From contig NZ_SSBQ01000002.1 of NCBI RefSeq assembly GCF_004795255.1, positions 1,924,001 through 1,988,000 on the forward strand: DNA of 64,000 bases, given 5' to 3'. The stretch comes from Streptomyces sp. RKND-216 (GTDB taxonomy: Bacteria > Actinomycetota > Actinomycetes > Streptomycetales > Streptomycetaceae). The notes under the pieces were generated by a model. That model searched no databases and had not been told where the DNA came from. It saw nothing but the letters and a program-made list of their open reading frames with translations. Numbering within the stretch: the stretch's first letter is position 1; the number at the start of each line of letters is the position of its first letter. This document shows positions 25,424-34,265 of this stretch, in pieces. The position numbers and the translations under genes were made by a program.

Positions 25424-27184
25424 GTGGAAGGCACCACCAGAACGAGCCGCAGACACCGCGGACGTCGTCCGTCGCGCGGACTGACCGCCGGGGCGGCGGC
25501 GTTGGCCGCCGCCGGCGCGCTCATCGCCACCGCGCTGACCGGACCCGCCGCCGGCGCCGCGCCCGCCGAGGACGACGGCTCCCGGGCAGCGGCCCAACTC
25601 CTGGACAACGCGGGGTTCGAGGCCGGCCTGGAGGGCTGGACCTGCTCCGGCGACAGCGGTACGGCCGCCGCCTCCCCCGCGCGCAGCGGCGTCCGCGCGC
25701 TGACGGCGACCCCCGCCGGGCAGGACAACGCCCGGTGCAGCCAGGTCGTCGCCGTCGAGCCCGACGCGGACTACACGCTGAGCGGCTGGGTGCAGGGCTC
25801 GTACGTCTACCTGGGCGCGACCGGCACCGGCACCACCGACGTGGCCACCTGGACCGGCTCCACACCGTCCTGGAAGCAGCTGTCCACGACCTTCCGCACC
25901 GGCCCGGACACCACCTCGGTGACGGTCTACCTGCACGGCTGGTACGGCCAGGGCGCCTACCACGCCGACGACCTGGCGCTCAGCGGACCGGGCGAGCCCG
26001 GTGACCCGGGCGACCCGGGCGACCCAGAGGTGCCGGCGGTGCCGAGCGGTCTGGCCGTGGGCGCCGTGACCGCCGGCTCCGTCGGCCTGTCCTGGACCGA
26101 GGTGCCGGACGCCACGGCGTACCACGTGTACCGGGACGGGACGAAGGTCGCGTCCGCCGAGGGCGCCTCCGCCACCGTCACCGGGCTGTCCCCGTCGACC
26201 TCGTACGCCTTCCGCGTCAGCGCCGTCAACGGCGCCGGGGAGTCCGCGAAGTCGGCCGCGGTGACGGCCCGCACGTCCGCCGACGGCGGGGACGGCGGCA
26301 CCACCGTGCCCGAGCACGCCGTCACCGGCTACGTGCAGAACTTCGACAACGGCGCGCAGACGCAGCGGCTGACCGAGGTGCAGGACGCGTACGACATCAT
26401 CGCCGTCGCCTTCGCCTCCTCGACCAGCACACCGGGCGAACTGACTTTCGCGCTCGACCCCGCGCTGGCCCCGTCCGACGACGCCTTCAAGGCGGACATC
26501 GCCGCGAAGCAGGCCGAGGGCAAGGCGGTGATCCTCTCCGTGGGCGGCGAACTGGGCAACGTCACGGTCAACGACGACGCGTCCGCCCGCGCCTTCGCCG
26601 ACAGTGCCTGGGCGCTGATGCAGGAGTACGGCTTCGACGGCATCGACATCGACCTGGAACACGGGATCAACTCGACCTACCTGACGCGGGCGATCCGGGA
26701 CCTGGCGGCGAACGCGGGGCCGGACTTCGTGCTCACCATGGCACCGCAGACGCTGGACATGCAGTCCACGTCCACCGAGTACTTCACGCTGGCGCTGAAC
26801 GTGAAGGACATCCTCACCGTCGTCAACATGCAGTACTACAACAGCGGTTCGATGCTGGGCTGCGACGGCCAGGTGTACAGCCAGGGCTCGGTGGACTTCC
26901 TCACCGCGCTCGCCTGCATCCAGCTCCGCGGGGGGCTCGACGCCTCACAGGTCGGCCTCGGCACGCCCGCCTCGCCGCGCGGCGCCGGATCGGGCTACGT
27001 CGACCCGTCCGTGGTCAACGACGCCCTGTCCTGTCTGACGCGGGGCACGAACTGCGGCTCCTTCCAGCCCTCGCAGACCTACCCGTCGCTGCGCGGCGCG
27101 ATGACCTGGTCCACCAACTGGGACGCCCTGAACGGCGACCAGTGGTCGAACGCGGTCGGCCCGCACGTCCACGGACTGCCGTAG
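25424..27184 (+). CDS. Secreted family 18 chitinase
   Basis: A 586-residue exported chitinase. A twin-Arg/Lys-rich signal region (RRHRGRRPSRGLTAGAAALAAAGALIATAL is its composition in parts) is followed by a carbohydrate-binding module (residues about 55-185; LLDNAGFEAGLEGW). A Gly-Asp-Pro linker, an FnIII domain (about 200-290) and the GH18 catalytic domain (from AVTGYVQNFDNG) come next. The catalytic motif is FDGIDIDLEHG with the proton-donor Glu. The GTG at 25424 follows GTGGAGG with proper spacing; a GTG at 25412 lacks a Shine-Dalgarno. It hydrolyses chitin outside the cell and is probably repressed by DasR. Confidence 0.93.
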   Translation: MEGTTRTSRRHRGRRPSRGLTAGAAALAAAGALIATALTGPAAGAAPAEDDGSRAAAQLLDNAGFEAGLEGWTCSGDSGTAAASPARSGVRALTATPAGQDNARCSQVVAVEPDADYTLSGWVQGSYVYLGATGTGTTDVATWTGSTPSWKQLSTTFRTGPDTTSVTVYLHGWYGQGAYHADDLALSGPGEPGDPGDPGDPEVPAVPSGLAVGAVTAGSVGLSWTEVPDATAYHVYRDGTKVASAEGASATVTGLSPSTSYAFRVSAVNGAGESAKSAAVTARTSADGGDGGTTVPEHAVTGYVQNFDNGAQTQRLTEVQDAYDIIAVAFASSTSTPGELTFALDPALAPSDDAFKADIAAKQAEGKAVILSVGGELGNVTVNDDASARAFADSAWALMQEYGFDGIDIDLEHGINSTYLTRAIRDLAANAGPDFVLTMAPQTLDMQSTSTEYFTLALNVKDILTVVNMQYYNSGSMLGCDGQVYSQGSVDFLTALACIQLRGGLDASQVGLGTPASPRGAGSGYVDPSVVNDALSCLTRGTNCGSFQPSQTYPSLRGAMTWSTNWDALNGDQWSNAVGPHVHGLP

Positions 27185-27209
27185 CCCGGCGTTCGCCCGC
27201 GTCACCCCC

Positions 27210-27246
27210 TGCCTCTCCCCGGGCCGAATCCGCCCGGGGAGAGGCA
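27210..27246 (+). terminator. Chitinase terminator
   Basis: Perfect 15-bp stem (27210-27224 with 27232-27246, arm TGCCTCTCCCCGGGC), 7-nt loop, 26 nt after the chitinase stop. Confidence 0.85.
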
Positions 27247-27309
27247 TGTCCCCGGCCCGGACTGGACAGGCTCAGGCTCGACTTCCGCCCGCGAGGAGAG
27301 GATCCCCTC

Positions 27310-27747
27310 ATGCGCCGCACTCTGCCCGTGGCGATCGCCGCCGCGATCCTGCCGCTGCTGGCACCCACCGCCGCCTCCGCCGCAGCGGCACCGGGCACGG
27401 CGGAGACGCCGAGCATCGCCGGGGCGCGTGCGGACCGCACCCCGTGGTCCGTCGCGCACGACGGCGCCCAGGCGACGGGAGAGCGCTGGCGGGAACCGAA
27501 CGGGATCTTCTCCGACCTGGTCGTCGAGGGAGAGCTCACCGGTACGGGGGCCGCCTGCCACTCCGTGTGGACGCGGTTCGTCTACGACCTCGCGCCGGCC
27601 TTCCCCGCGAAGCAGGCCGAGGTGTGCGGCACGGAGTCCGCGCCGGTGTCGCTCCGGGCCTACATGATGCCGACCACCACGGCCTACATCACCGTCTGCC
27701 GGGGCACCGAGGACACCGCCGACTGCGCCTCCTGGAGCCGCCTGTGA
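27310..27747 (+). CDS. Small secreted protein of unknown function
   Basis: A 145-residue exported protein with a clear signal peptide (MRRTLPVAIAAAILPLLAPT, cleavage near ASA-AAA). The mature part is about 115 residues with four Cys (CHSVW, EVCGTE, TVCRG and DCASW), probably two disulfides. No family was recognised. It starts after GAGGAGAGGATCCCCTC. The position behind the chitinase terminator means it may have its own promoter or be read through at low level. It could be an extracellular inhibitor or stress protein; no evidence decides. Confidence 0.6.
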   Translation: MRRTLPVAIAAAILPLLAPTAASAAAAPGTAETPSIAGARADRTPWSVAHDGAQATGERWREPNGIFSDLVVEGELTGTGAACHSVWTRFVYDLAPAFPAKQAEVCGTESAPVSLRAYMMPTTTAYITVCRGTEDTADCASWSRL

Positions 27748-27985
27748 CCGCCTGACGCCGCCCGGCCCGGCGGCCCGGACGGGCCAGGCGGGACTCATGG
27801 CCCTGGTCGCCGTCCCCGCTGCGCCGCTGGCGGTCCTGGGCCTCGCACCGCGCCGGAGGTGGGTGCTGACGGACCTCCCGCCGGACGGCCCACCCACGGC
27901 CCGCGGCTCCGCGACGACTCCGCAGTCCCCCGGCGGCGGGACGGCGCAGAGCACGTGACGCCGCGCCGCCGCCGGGGACGCGCCG

Positions 27986-29302
27986 TCAGAGCAGGGACCG
28001 GATCTTCTCCACGAGCAGCACGAAGAACAGCAGCCCGCCGACCACCAGCATCACGTTGCTGAGCAGGCCGTTGCGCCAGGCGTGCGGCGTGCGGTCCGTG
28101 TTGAGCAGCCACAGCAGCGTCCCCGCGAGGAACGGCAGGAAGAACGCGCCCAGCACGCCGTACGCGATGACCAGCCCGAAGGGCTGTTCCAGCCACAGCA
28201 GCGCCATCGGCGGGACGGTCAGCCACAGCATGTAGGCGCGGAACGGCGTCGACTTCTCGCGCTCGCCGCGCGAGACCTGCTTCGCGCTGTCCTCCGGCCG
28301 CTCGCCGTTCGGGGCGCGGGCCGCCCGGATGCGCTCGACGAAGTCGGCGAACAGCAGGCTGACGCCGTGCCAGACGCCGACCAGGGAGGAGAACGAGGCG
28401 GAGAAGAAGCCGATCAGGAACAGCACGGCGGTGGTCGAGCCGAAGCGCTCCTCCAGCACGTCGCCGAGGTCGACCAGGCCCTCGCTGCCGTCGGTGAGCG
28501 CGATGTTCGCAGCGTGCAGCAGCTCCGCGCCGACGATGAGCATCGCGATGACGAAGATGCCGGTGGTGACGTAGGCGACCCGGTTGTCCAGGCGCATCAT
28601 CTTCATCCAGCCGGAGTCGGTCCAGCCCTTGGCGTTCACCCAGTAGCCGTAGGCGGCCATGGTGATGGTGCCGCCGACCCCGCCGATGAGGCCGAGAGTG
28701 TAGAAGACCGAGCCGTCCGGCAGGGTCGGCACCAGGCCGGAGAAGAGGGCGGGGACGTCCGGGGAGACGCGGATCGCGAGGTAGACGACGACCACGAACA
28801 TCACGCCGACGAAGAGCATCATGATCTTCTCGACGACGGCGTAACGGTTGAACCAGACGACGACGAGTCCGGCCAGGCCGGAGAGGATCGCCCAGAACTT
28901 CAGCCCGGGTCCGTCCGGGAAGAGGGCGTGCAGCGGCAGGCCGCTGGTCGTCATCGCGGTGGCGCCGTACACGAAGCCCCAGACGACGACGTAGACCGCG
29001 AAGTAGACGGTGGTCCAGGCGCCGAGGGAACGCCAGCCGTCGAAGAGGGTGCGGCCGGTGGCGAGGTGCCAGCGGCCGACCGCCTCGGCCAGTGCGATCT
29101 TGACGATGCATCCGATGACCGCGGCCCACAGCAGCGTGTAGCCGAACTTGCTGCCGGCCAGCAGGGTGGACACGAGGTCACCGGCGCCGACACCGGTCGC
29201 GGCGACGACCATGCCGGGCCCGATGTAGCGCCAGCTCGACTTGCGCACGGCGGCGCCGCCGGCTTCGTCACTCTTCGTGCCCGGACTGTTCTCCGTGGTC
29301 AT
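27986..29302 (-). CDS. Nramp-related membrane transporter lacking canonical metal motifs
   Basis: A 438-residue protein with about eleven membrane helices and overall Nramp (SLC11) layout, beginning WRYIGPGMVVAATGVGAGDLVSTLLAG. The first helix has GVGAGD where metal-transporting Nramps have DPGN, and the sixth helix region (GGTITMAAYGYWV) lacks the Met-Pro-His motif. The two halves of the metal site therefore appear changed, and the substrate is likely not Mn2+ or Fe2+ in the usual way. ATG at 29302 is preceded by GGAGGCACGTG. It is a single gene, flanked upstream by the strong terminator of the protease gene. Confidence 0.8.
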   Translation of the reverse strand: MTTENSPGTKSDEAGGAAVRKSSWRYIGPGMVVAATGVGAGDLVSTLLAGSKFGYTLLWAAVIGCIVKIALAEAVGRWHLATGRTLFDGWRSLGAWTTVYFAVYVVVWGFVYGATAMTTSGLPLHALFPDGPGLKFWAILSGLAGLVVVWFNRYAVVEKIMMLFVGVMFVVVVYLAIRVSPDVPALFSGLVPTLPDGSVFYTLGLIGGVGGTITMAAYGYWVNAKGWTDSGWMKMMRLDNRVAYVTTGIFVIAMLIVGAELLHAANIALTDGSEGLVDLGDVLEERFGSTTAVLFLIGFFSASFSSLVGVWHGVSLLFADFVERIRAARAPNGERPEDSAKQVSRGEREKSTPFRAYMLWLTVPPMALLWLEQPFGLVIAYGVLGAFFLPFLAGTLLWLLNTDRTPHAWRNGLLSNVMLVVGGLLFFVLLVEKIRSLL

Positions 29303-29366
29303 CACGTGCCTCCGTGCTCGTCCCCAGGGGTGTGGGCGCATGAAACAGGCCATCGACGACCCAGCA

Positions 29367-29414
29367 CAAGGGGTCCGCGCGGACTGTCCGTGAACAGTCC
29401 GCGCGGACCCCTTG
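29367..29414 (-). terminator. Strong terminator of the secreted protease gene
   Basis: Perfect 21-bp stem (29367-29387 with 29394-29414) and 6-nt loop, 15 nt past the protease stop on the minus strand; it also insulates the Nramp-like gene. The arms begin CAAGGGGTCCGCG. Confidence 0.9.
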
Positions 29415-29429
29415 TCCGCGGCTCCGGGC

Positions 29430-30329
29430 CTATGGCCTGGGAAGCTCGCAGCCCGGCAGACCGAGGTCGATCTTGTTGCCGGTGGTGACGCACTCGGTGA
29501 TCTTGTACGTCTGCTGGCCGTAGTTGATCCCCTGGCGGACGGTGACCTCACCGTTCTCGTCCACCTCGCAGGGGTTGTTCATCGTGCACTCGCCACCGTT
29601 GGTGTTGCCGGTGTTGTTGACGCCGACGACCTCGCCGGTGGCGTTGTTCACGATCGGGGAACCGGAGGTGCCGCCGATGGTCTCGCACTCCGGGGTGTAG
29701 CGGATGGAGTCCTTCATGACCCACCCGGCCTCGTGCAGCTCGTGCACGAACGCGTCGATGTCGCAGCTGTAGGTGCGCTTCCAGTAGCCGGAGACGACCG
29801 TGATGGCGGTACCGGCGGTCGGGTGGCCGGCCGCGATGTCCAGCGGCTGTATGCCGTGCTGGGACTCGATCTCCTGGTAGGTGGAGTCGAGCTCGTACAA
29901 CGACACGTCGGTGTCGGTCATGGTCGCGTAGCTGAGCCGGGTGGCGTTCAGCGTGGCGACATCGTTCGCGCTCGCGTCCAGCAGGGTGAAGCTGCGGCTG
30001 GACGGCTGGTCGACGACGACCTCGCCCGGGCTCGGCATGCCGGACTGGAGGCAGTGCCCGTTGGAGAGCACCAGCGCCGGGTCTGTCGGCTGCGACTGCG
30101 GGACCCGCACGAGGGAGCCCGAGCAGTTGCTCAGCGCCACGGCGCCGGCGAAGTCGGGTGCGGCCTGGGGGGCCTTCTCGACCTGGGCGGGCGCGGCGGA
30201 CGTGGGGGCCGCCTTGCCGAAGGGAGCGGCGTCCGGCGCGGACGCGGCGGCGGGGGTCGTGGCGAGACCCGTGAACGCGGTCGCCCCGAGCAGGGCGGCG
30301 GTCAGGGCGCCGACGAGAGGTCTTTTCAT
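29430..30329 (-). CDS. Secreted trypsin-like serine protease
   Basis: A 299-residue exported protease of the chymotrypsin fold (S1/V8-like). A signal peptide (MKRPLVGALTAALLGATAFT...) and a Pro/Ala-rich propeptide-like segment precede it. The catalytic triad can be read as His in VLSNGHCLQSG, Asp in MTDTDVSLYEL and Ser in GGTSGSPIVN. Six or more Cys suggest disulfides. The start at 30329 is the first residue of the signal peptide. The transcript ends at the 21-bp hairpin downstream. It probably digests extracellular proteins, but specificity is unknown. Confidence 0.9.
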   Translation of the reverse strand: MKRPLVGALTAALLGATAFTGLATTPAAASAPDAAPFGKAAPTSAAPAQVEKAPQAAPDFAGAVALSNCSGSLVRVPQSQPTDPALVLSNGHCLQSGMPSPGEVVVDQPSSRSFTLLDASANDVATLNATRLSYATMTDTDVSLYELDSTYQEIESQHGIQPLDIAAGHPTAGTAITVVSGYWKRTYSCDIDAFVHELHEAGWVMKDSIRYTPECETIGGTSGSPIVNNATGEVVGVNNTGNTNGGECTMNNPCEVDENGEVTVRQGINYGQQTYKITECVTTGNKIDLGLPGCELPRP

Positions 30330-30491
30330 GTGGGGGATTCCTCTCCGTACCGAAGATGTGTTCGGCGGTGCCTGCCGCATTCTTCGGACTGAGCATGTCC
30401 ACCACAAGGGGGCGTGGCCGAAACCCACCAGTCGGCTGGAGTTCCTCGCGGCCTGCCTCAACTCCTCGGCACCTCAGCACCCTCGGTGCCT

Positions 30492-30914
30492 TCAGCCGAG
30501 CACGGCCAGCACGTCGATCTCCACCAGCAACCCCGGCGGCAGCCCGACGTAGACCGTCGTACGGGCCGCCGGCGGGCCGGTCAGGCCCTGCTCCGCGAAG
30601 TACGCGTCGTAGAGCGCGTTGAACTCGGGAAAGTGCGCGGTGTCGGTCAGGTAGACGCGGATCATGACGGCGTCGTCCCAGCTCGCCCCGCCCTCGCGGA
30701 GGATCGACGCGACGTTGGCGAAGGTCTGGAGGGTCTGTTCGCGCAGCGTCGGCCCCGCGGGGGTGGGCGGTTCGCCGGGAACGGACGGGAGGAAGCCGAC
30801 CTGCCCGGCGACCTGCAGGATGTTCCCCTTCCGCACACCGTGCGAGAAGCGGGCAGGCGGGGTGGTGTGGGTCGGCGGCGTGAGCGCGGTCTTCTCGGTG
30901 GGCCGTGTCGTCAT
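30492..30914 (-). CDS. RidA family enamine/imine deaminase
   Basis: A 140-residue YjgF/YER057c/UK114 protein. It hydrolyses reactive 2-aminoacrylate-type enamines released by PLP dehydratases. The family Arg is in ARTTVYVGLPPGLLVEIDVLAVL, and the barrel begins with RFSHGVRKGNILQVAGQVG. ATG at 30914 overlaps the stop of the IclR gene (ATGA), placing it in one operon with the regulator and sugar kinase. Its presence beside a PLP dehydratase on the divergent side fits clearance of the ammonia-lyase intermediate. Confidence 0.88.
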   Translation of the reverse strand: MTTRPTEKTALTPPTHTTPPARFSHGVRKGNILQVAGQVGFLPSVPGEPPTPAGPTLREQTLQTFANVASILREGGASWDDAVMIRVYLTDTAHFPEFNALYDAYFAEQGLTGPPAARTTVYVGLPPGLLVEIDVLAVLG

Positions 30915-31702
30915 CGGGTGGTCTCCTCCGAAGGGGCGGTGCCGGGGCCCGGCTCGTCGGCGGGGCGCCCGGCGTATTCGGCGCTGATCGCCCGGGCGGT
31001 GCGGCGTACCAGCGGAAGCAGGGTGAGCAGTTCGTCCGCGGAGACCACCACGTTCGGCGCCGACACCGACATCGCGGCGACCACCCGCCCGTCCGCGCCC
31101 CGGACCGGCGCGGCCACGCAGTTGATGGACTCCTCGTGCCCACCCAGGTCGGTGGCCCAGCCCTGCTCGCGGACGAGCGCCAGCTCGGCCAGGAACGCCT
31201 CCGCGTCCGGGGTCGAACGGGCCGTGTAGGCGGGGTAGTCGAGCCGTTCGGCGACGGCACGCCGCCGCGCCTCCGGCAGGTCGGCGAGCAGCAGCTTGGC
31301 GACGGCGGCGACCGTGAGGGCCACCGGCTTGCCGATGCGGGAGTACATCCGCACCGGGTAGCGGCTGTCCACCTTGTCGACGTAGACCACCTCGTCCTCC
31401 TCGTACACGGCGAGGTGAACGGTGTGACCGGTGCGCTCGTTGAGGGCGGTGAGGTGGGGGTGGGCGACGCCGCGCACGTCCACGTTCTCGATCGCCTGCT
31501 GGGCCAGGGCGAAAAGCCGGGCGCCGAGCCGGTAGCGCTGGTCCGGCGTGCGGTAGACGATGCCGTGCTCGTGCAGCGTGCGCAGCAGGCGCAGTGCCGT
31601 GGACTTGTGCACCCCGAGCCGCTGCGCGACCTGCTCCAGTCCGGCCGGCCCTTCGGCCAGCAGCGGGAGGATGCTCAGCGCTCTGTCGACGGTCTGGCTC
31701 AT
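30911..31702 (-). CDS. IclR-family transcriptional regulator
   Basis: A 263-residue regulator with N-terminal winged helix (ALSILPLLAEGPAGLEQVAQRLGVHKSTALRLLRTL) and the C-terminal effector-binding domain (YSRIGKPVALTVAAVAKLLLADLP and WATDLGGHEESINCVAAPV). ATG overlaps the kinase stop, and its own stop overlaps ridA. IclR regulators of this type, such as KdgR, sense 2-keto-3-deoxygluconate or related sugar acids. The inverted repeat GTTGCA-N5-TGCAAC in the divergent promoter region is a candidate binding site. It likely represses both divergent arms. Confidence 0.88.
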   Translation of the reverse strand: MSQTVDRALSILPLLAEGPAGLEQVAQRLGVHKSTALRLLRTLHEHGIVYRTPDQRYRLGARLFALAQQAIENVDVRGVAHPHLTALNERTGHTVHLAVYEEDEVVYVDKVDSRYPVRMYSRIGKPVALTVAAVAKLLLADLPEARRRAVAERLDYPAYTARSTPDAEAFLAELALVREQGWATDLGGHEESINCVAAPVRGADGRVVAAMSVSAPNVVVSADELLTLLPLVRRTARAISAEYAGRPADEPGPGTAPSEETTR

Positions 31703-32724
31703 GGAACGGCGGTCTCCTGTGCGGTCCAGCCCGGTGCGAGGCGCAGCCGCGCCCAGGCGTCGTCGGGCAGGGCGGCGAGCCGGTCCGCGTGCTCCCTCGC
31801 GGGCGGCTCCGCCAGGTCGCCGGGCACGGTGAGCGCGGCGGCCGCCAGCAGGTGGCCGTGCCGCAGCCGGTCGCGTACGGACAGGCCGCGCAGCGTCGCC
31901 GACAGGTAGCCGGCGGCGAACGCGTCCCCGGCCCCGACGTGCGCGACCACGTCGACGCGGGGCGCCGGGACGTGCACGGCCCCGCCGTGCCCGAAGGCCG
32001 TCGCGCCGAGGGCGCCCTGCTTGACCACGAGGGCGGCCGGTTCGGGCAGCGCCGCGCGGACGGCGGCCGGGCCGCCGGTGACACCCCAGGCGGCCTCCGC
32101 CTCGTCCTCACCGGCGAACACCAGGTCGCAGCCCCGGGCAAGGTCCAGCAGCACCCGGGCTTCGGCGGCCGAACGCCACAGGCCGACGCGGTAGTTGACG
32201 TCGAAGGCGACCGTCGGGCGGCCCGGCCGCGGCGCGGTGAGCGTACGCAGCAGGTCGAGGCAGCCGCGGGACAGCGCGGCCGTGATGCCGGTGAGGTGCA
32301 AAACGCGGCCCGCGTCGGCGGCGGCCAGGCCCACCGTCTGCGGGGACATCGCCGAGGCCGCGGAACCCGCGCGGTAGTAGGCGACCTCGCCGGCCGCCCG
32401 CTCCCCGGACACGGTCGCCCGTTCGCCGCGCGTGCGGAAGTAGACGCCGGTCGGCCGGTCCGGGTCGCGGACGACGTGCGCCGTGTCGACCCCGGTGGCG
32501 GCGACCGCCGCCACCAGGTGGTCGCCGAACCCGTCCGCGCCGACCCGGCTGACCCAGCGGGTGGGGTGCCCCGCACGGGCGAGCGTGCAGGCCACGTTGG
32601 ACTCGGCGCCGCCGATGGACCGTTCGAAGGCCGGCACCTCGGCGAGCGGGCCGGGCGTCGTCGGCAGGAACGTGACCATCGACTCGCCCAGGCAGACTGC
32701 GTCCGCGCGCACGGTTCTGGCCAC
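31699..32724 (-). CDS. PfkB-family sugar kinase, probably KDG kinase
   Basis: A 341-residue ribokinase-like kinase. The substrate-side motif FERSIGGAESNVACTLARAG and the C-terminal anion-hole/catalytic motif HVGAGDAFAAGYL, with the base Asp, are intact. AVCLGESMVTFLP at the start is typical of 2-dehydro-3-deoxygluconokinases. It would phosphorylate KDG to KDPG, but other sugar-acid substrates are possible. GTG at 32724 is taken as start; the in-frame extension upstream is not homologous. The stop overlaps the IclR start (ATGA). Confidence 0.85.
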   Translation of the reverse strand: MARTVRADAVCLGESMVTFLPTTPGPLAEVPAFERSIGGAESNVACTLARAGHPTRWVSRVGADGFGDHLVAAVAATGVDTAHVVRDPDRPTGVYFRTRGERATVSGERAAGEVAYYRAGSAASAMSPQTVGLAAADAGRVLHLTGITAALSRGCLDLLRTLTAPRPGRPTVAFDVNYRVGLWRSAAEARVLLDLARGCDLVFAGEDEAEAAWGVTGGPAAVRAALPEPAALVVKQGALGATAFGHGGAVHVPAPRVDVVAHVGAGDAFAAGYLSATLRGLSVRDRLRHGHLLAAAALTVPGDLAEPPAREHADRLAALPDDAWARLRLAPGWTAQETAVP

Positions 32725-32864
32725 GATGGTGAGCGCTCCTTCTCCCCGCCCGGTGGCGTAGGCCGACGGCGGAGTCCGACGGCGGAGTCCGGCGGTGGCG
32801 CGGGGATGCGTTGACCGGTTCTTGCGCGGGATGCTAGACACCTGTAGCGAGGGACGCAATGACC

Positions 32865-32881
32865 GTTGCAGCGGATGCAAC
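32865..32881. promoter_or_regulatory. Candidate IclR operator in divergent promoter
   Basis: GTTGCA-N5-TGCAAC, a perfect 17-bp inverted repeat 39 bp before the start at 32920, in the only region between the two divergent operons. A flanking half site (ACGCAATG) gives a partial second repeat. The layout fits a dual repressor site for the IclR regulator. Confidence 0.55.
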
Positions 32882-32919
32882 GCGCGCACACGAGCCGTCG
32901 ACGGAGCCGGAGCCGCACC

Positions 32920-34224
32920 ATGTCCACCGCAGCCGACCGTACGGCCGCCGCACGCCTCAACCGGCTCGCGGGCGAGGTCGTCGACCACCGCTTCAAGGGC
33001 CTGCCGCCGGACGCCGACGGACGCACCGTCGGGGAGCTCTCCGCCGAACGCCGCAACCTGTTCACCGACGGCTTCACCACGCCGGTCCTCGCCCTGTCCG
33101 CCGAGGACGTCGAGCACAACGTGCGGCAGCTCGAACTCTTCTCCGCCCGGCACGGACTGGCATTCGCCCCGCACGGCAAGACCTCCATGGCGCCGCAGCT
33201 CTTCGACCGGCAGCTCGCCCACGGCGCGTGGGGCATCACCGTCGCCGTCCCGCACCAGGCGCGGGTCTGCCGGGCTTACGGCGTGCAGCGCGTCTTCCTC
33301 GCCAATGAACTGGTCGACGCGGCCGCCCTGCGCTGGGTCGCCGCCGAGATGTCCGCCGACCCCGGCTTCCAGCTCGTCGCCTACGTCGACTCGGTGCGTG
33401 GCGCCGAGCTGATGGACGCCGCCCTGCGCGACGCCGGCGCGACGCGCCCCCTGGACGTGGTCATCGAGCTGGCCGCGGGCGACGAGGCCCGGACCGGCGT
33501 CCGCACCCAGGAGGGCTGCGCAGAGGTCGCCCGCGCCGTCGGCGGCGCGACCACGCTGCGGCTGACCGGCGTCGCCGGCTACGAGGGCGAGGTGCCCGAC
33601 GCCGACGGCGACCGCGTACGGGGCTGGCTGCGCCGCCTCGTCGCGCTCGCCGCCGACCTGGACCAGGCGGGCGCCTTCGGCGCGGACGTCGAGGAGATCG
33701 TGGTCAGCGCCGGCGGCAGCGCCTGGTTCGACGCGGTGGCGGACGTCTTCGCCGACGTCCCGAAGCTGTCCCGGCCGGTGCTGAAGCTGCTGCGCTCCGG
33801 TGCCTACGTATCGCACGACGACCGGCACTACCGGGAGCTGACGCCGTTCAACCGGGTACCGGAGGAGGGCGAACTGCGGGCGGCGTTCACACTCTGGGCG
33901 CAGGTCGTCTCCCGGCCGAACGAACGGCAGGCGTTCCTCAACGCGGGCAAGCGCGACGCCGCCCACGACCTGCACCTGCCCGTCCCCCGCGTCGTGCGCT
34001 CCGCGCGCGACGGGTCGATGCGTCCGGCCGAGGGCATCGAGGTCACCAAACTCTCCGACCAGCACGCCTGGCTGGAGACCACCGACGAGGCGGGCGACCT
34101 GGAGGTCGGCGACTGGGTGGGCCTCGGCATGTCCCACCCCTGCACCATCTTCGACAAGTGGCAGCTCATCCCCCTCGTCGCCGTCGACGGCGCCGTCACC
34201 TCGTACGTCCGCACCTTCTTCTGA
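32920..34224 (+). CDS. PLP-dependent D-amino acid dehydratase, alanine racemase-type fold
   Basis: A 434-residue fold-type III enzyme of the D-serine/D-threonine dehydratase and aldolase group. The PLP Lys is Lys87 in FAPHGKTSMAPQLF, and the C-terminal metal site is visible in GLGMSHPCTIFDKWQ (His and Cys ligands). Family members remove ammonia from D-serine, D-threonine or D-glucosaminate. The last reaction would give 2-keto-3-deoxygluconate, the expected substrate of the divergent kinase. ATG at 32920 starts after GGAGCCGCACC. It is followed after 41 nt by the deacylase gene, probably in one operon. Confidence 0.88.
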   Translation: MSTAADRTAAARLNRLAGEVVDHRFKGLPPDADGRTVGELSAERRNLFTDGFTTPVLALSAEDVEHNVRQLELFSARHGLAFAPHGKTSMAPQLFDRQLAHGAWGITVAVPHQARVCRAYGVQRVFLANELVDAAALRWVAAEMSADPGFQLVAYVDSVRGAELMDAALRDAGATRPLDVVIELAAGDEARTGVRTQEGCAEVARAVGGATTLRLTGVAGYEGEVPDADGDRVRGWLRRLVALAADLDQAGAFGADVEEIVVSAGGSAWFDAVADVFADVPKLSRPVLKLLRSGAYVSHDDRHYRELTPFNRVPEEGELRAAFTLWAQVVSRPNERQAFLNAGKRDAAHDLHLPVPRVVRSARDGSMRPAEGIEVTKLSDQHAWLETTDEAGDLEVGDWVGLGMSHPCTIFDKWQLIPLVAVDGAVTSYVRTFF

Positions 34225-34265
34225 CCGCCCTTCCAACCGCCCCGCCGCTGCCCCGAAGGGCACCC

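Noticed and set aside
27797..27958. A 53-codon ORF behind the small secreted protein
   Set aside because: No clear ribosome-binding site and no conserved sequence, only a short hydrophobic piece followed by a Pro/Gly tail.
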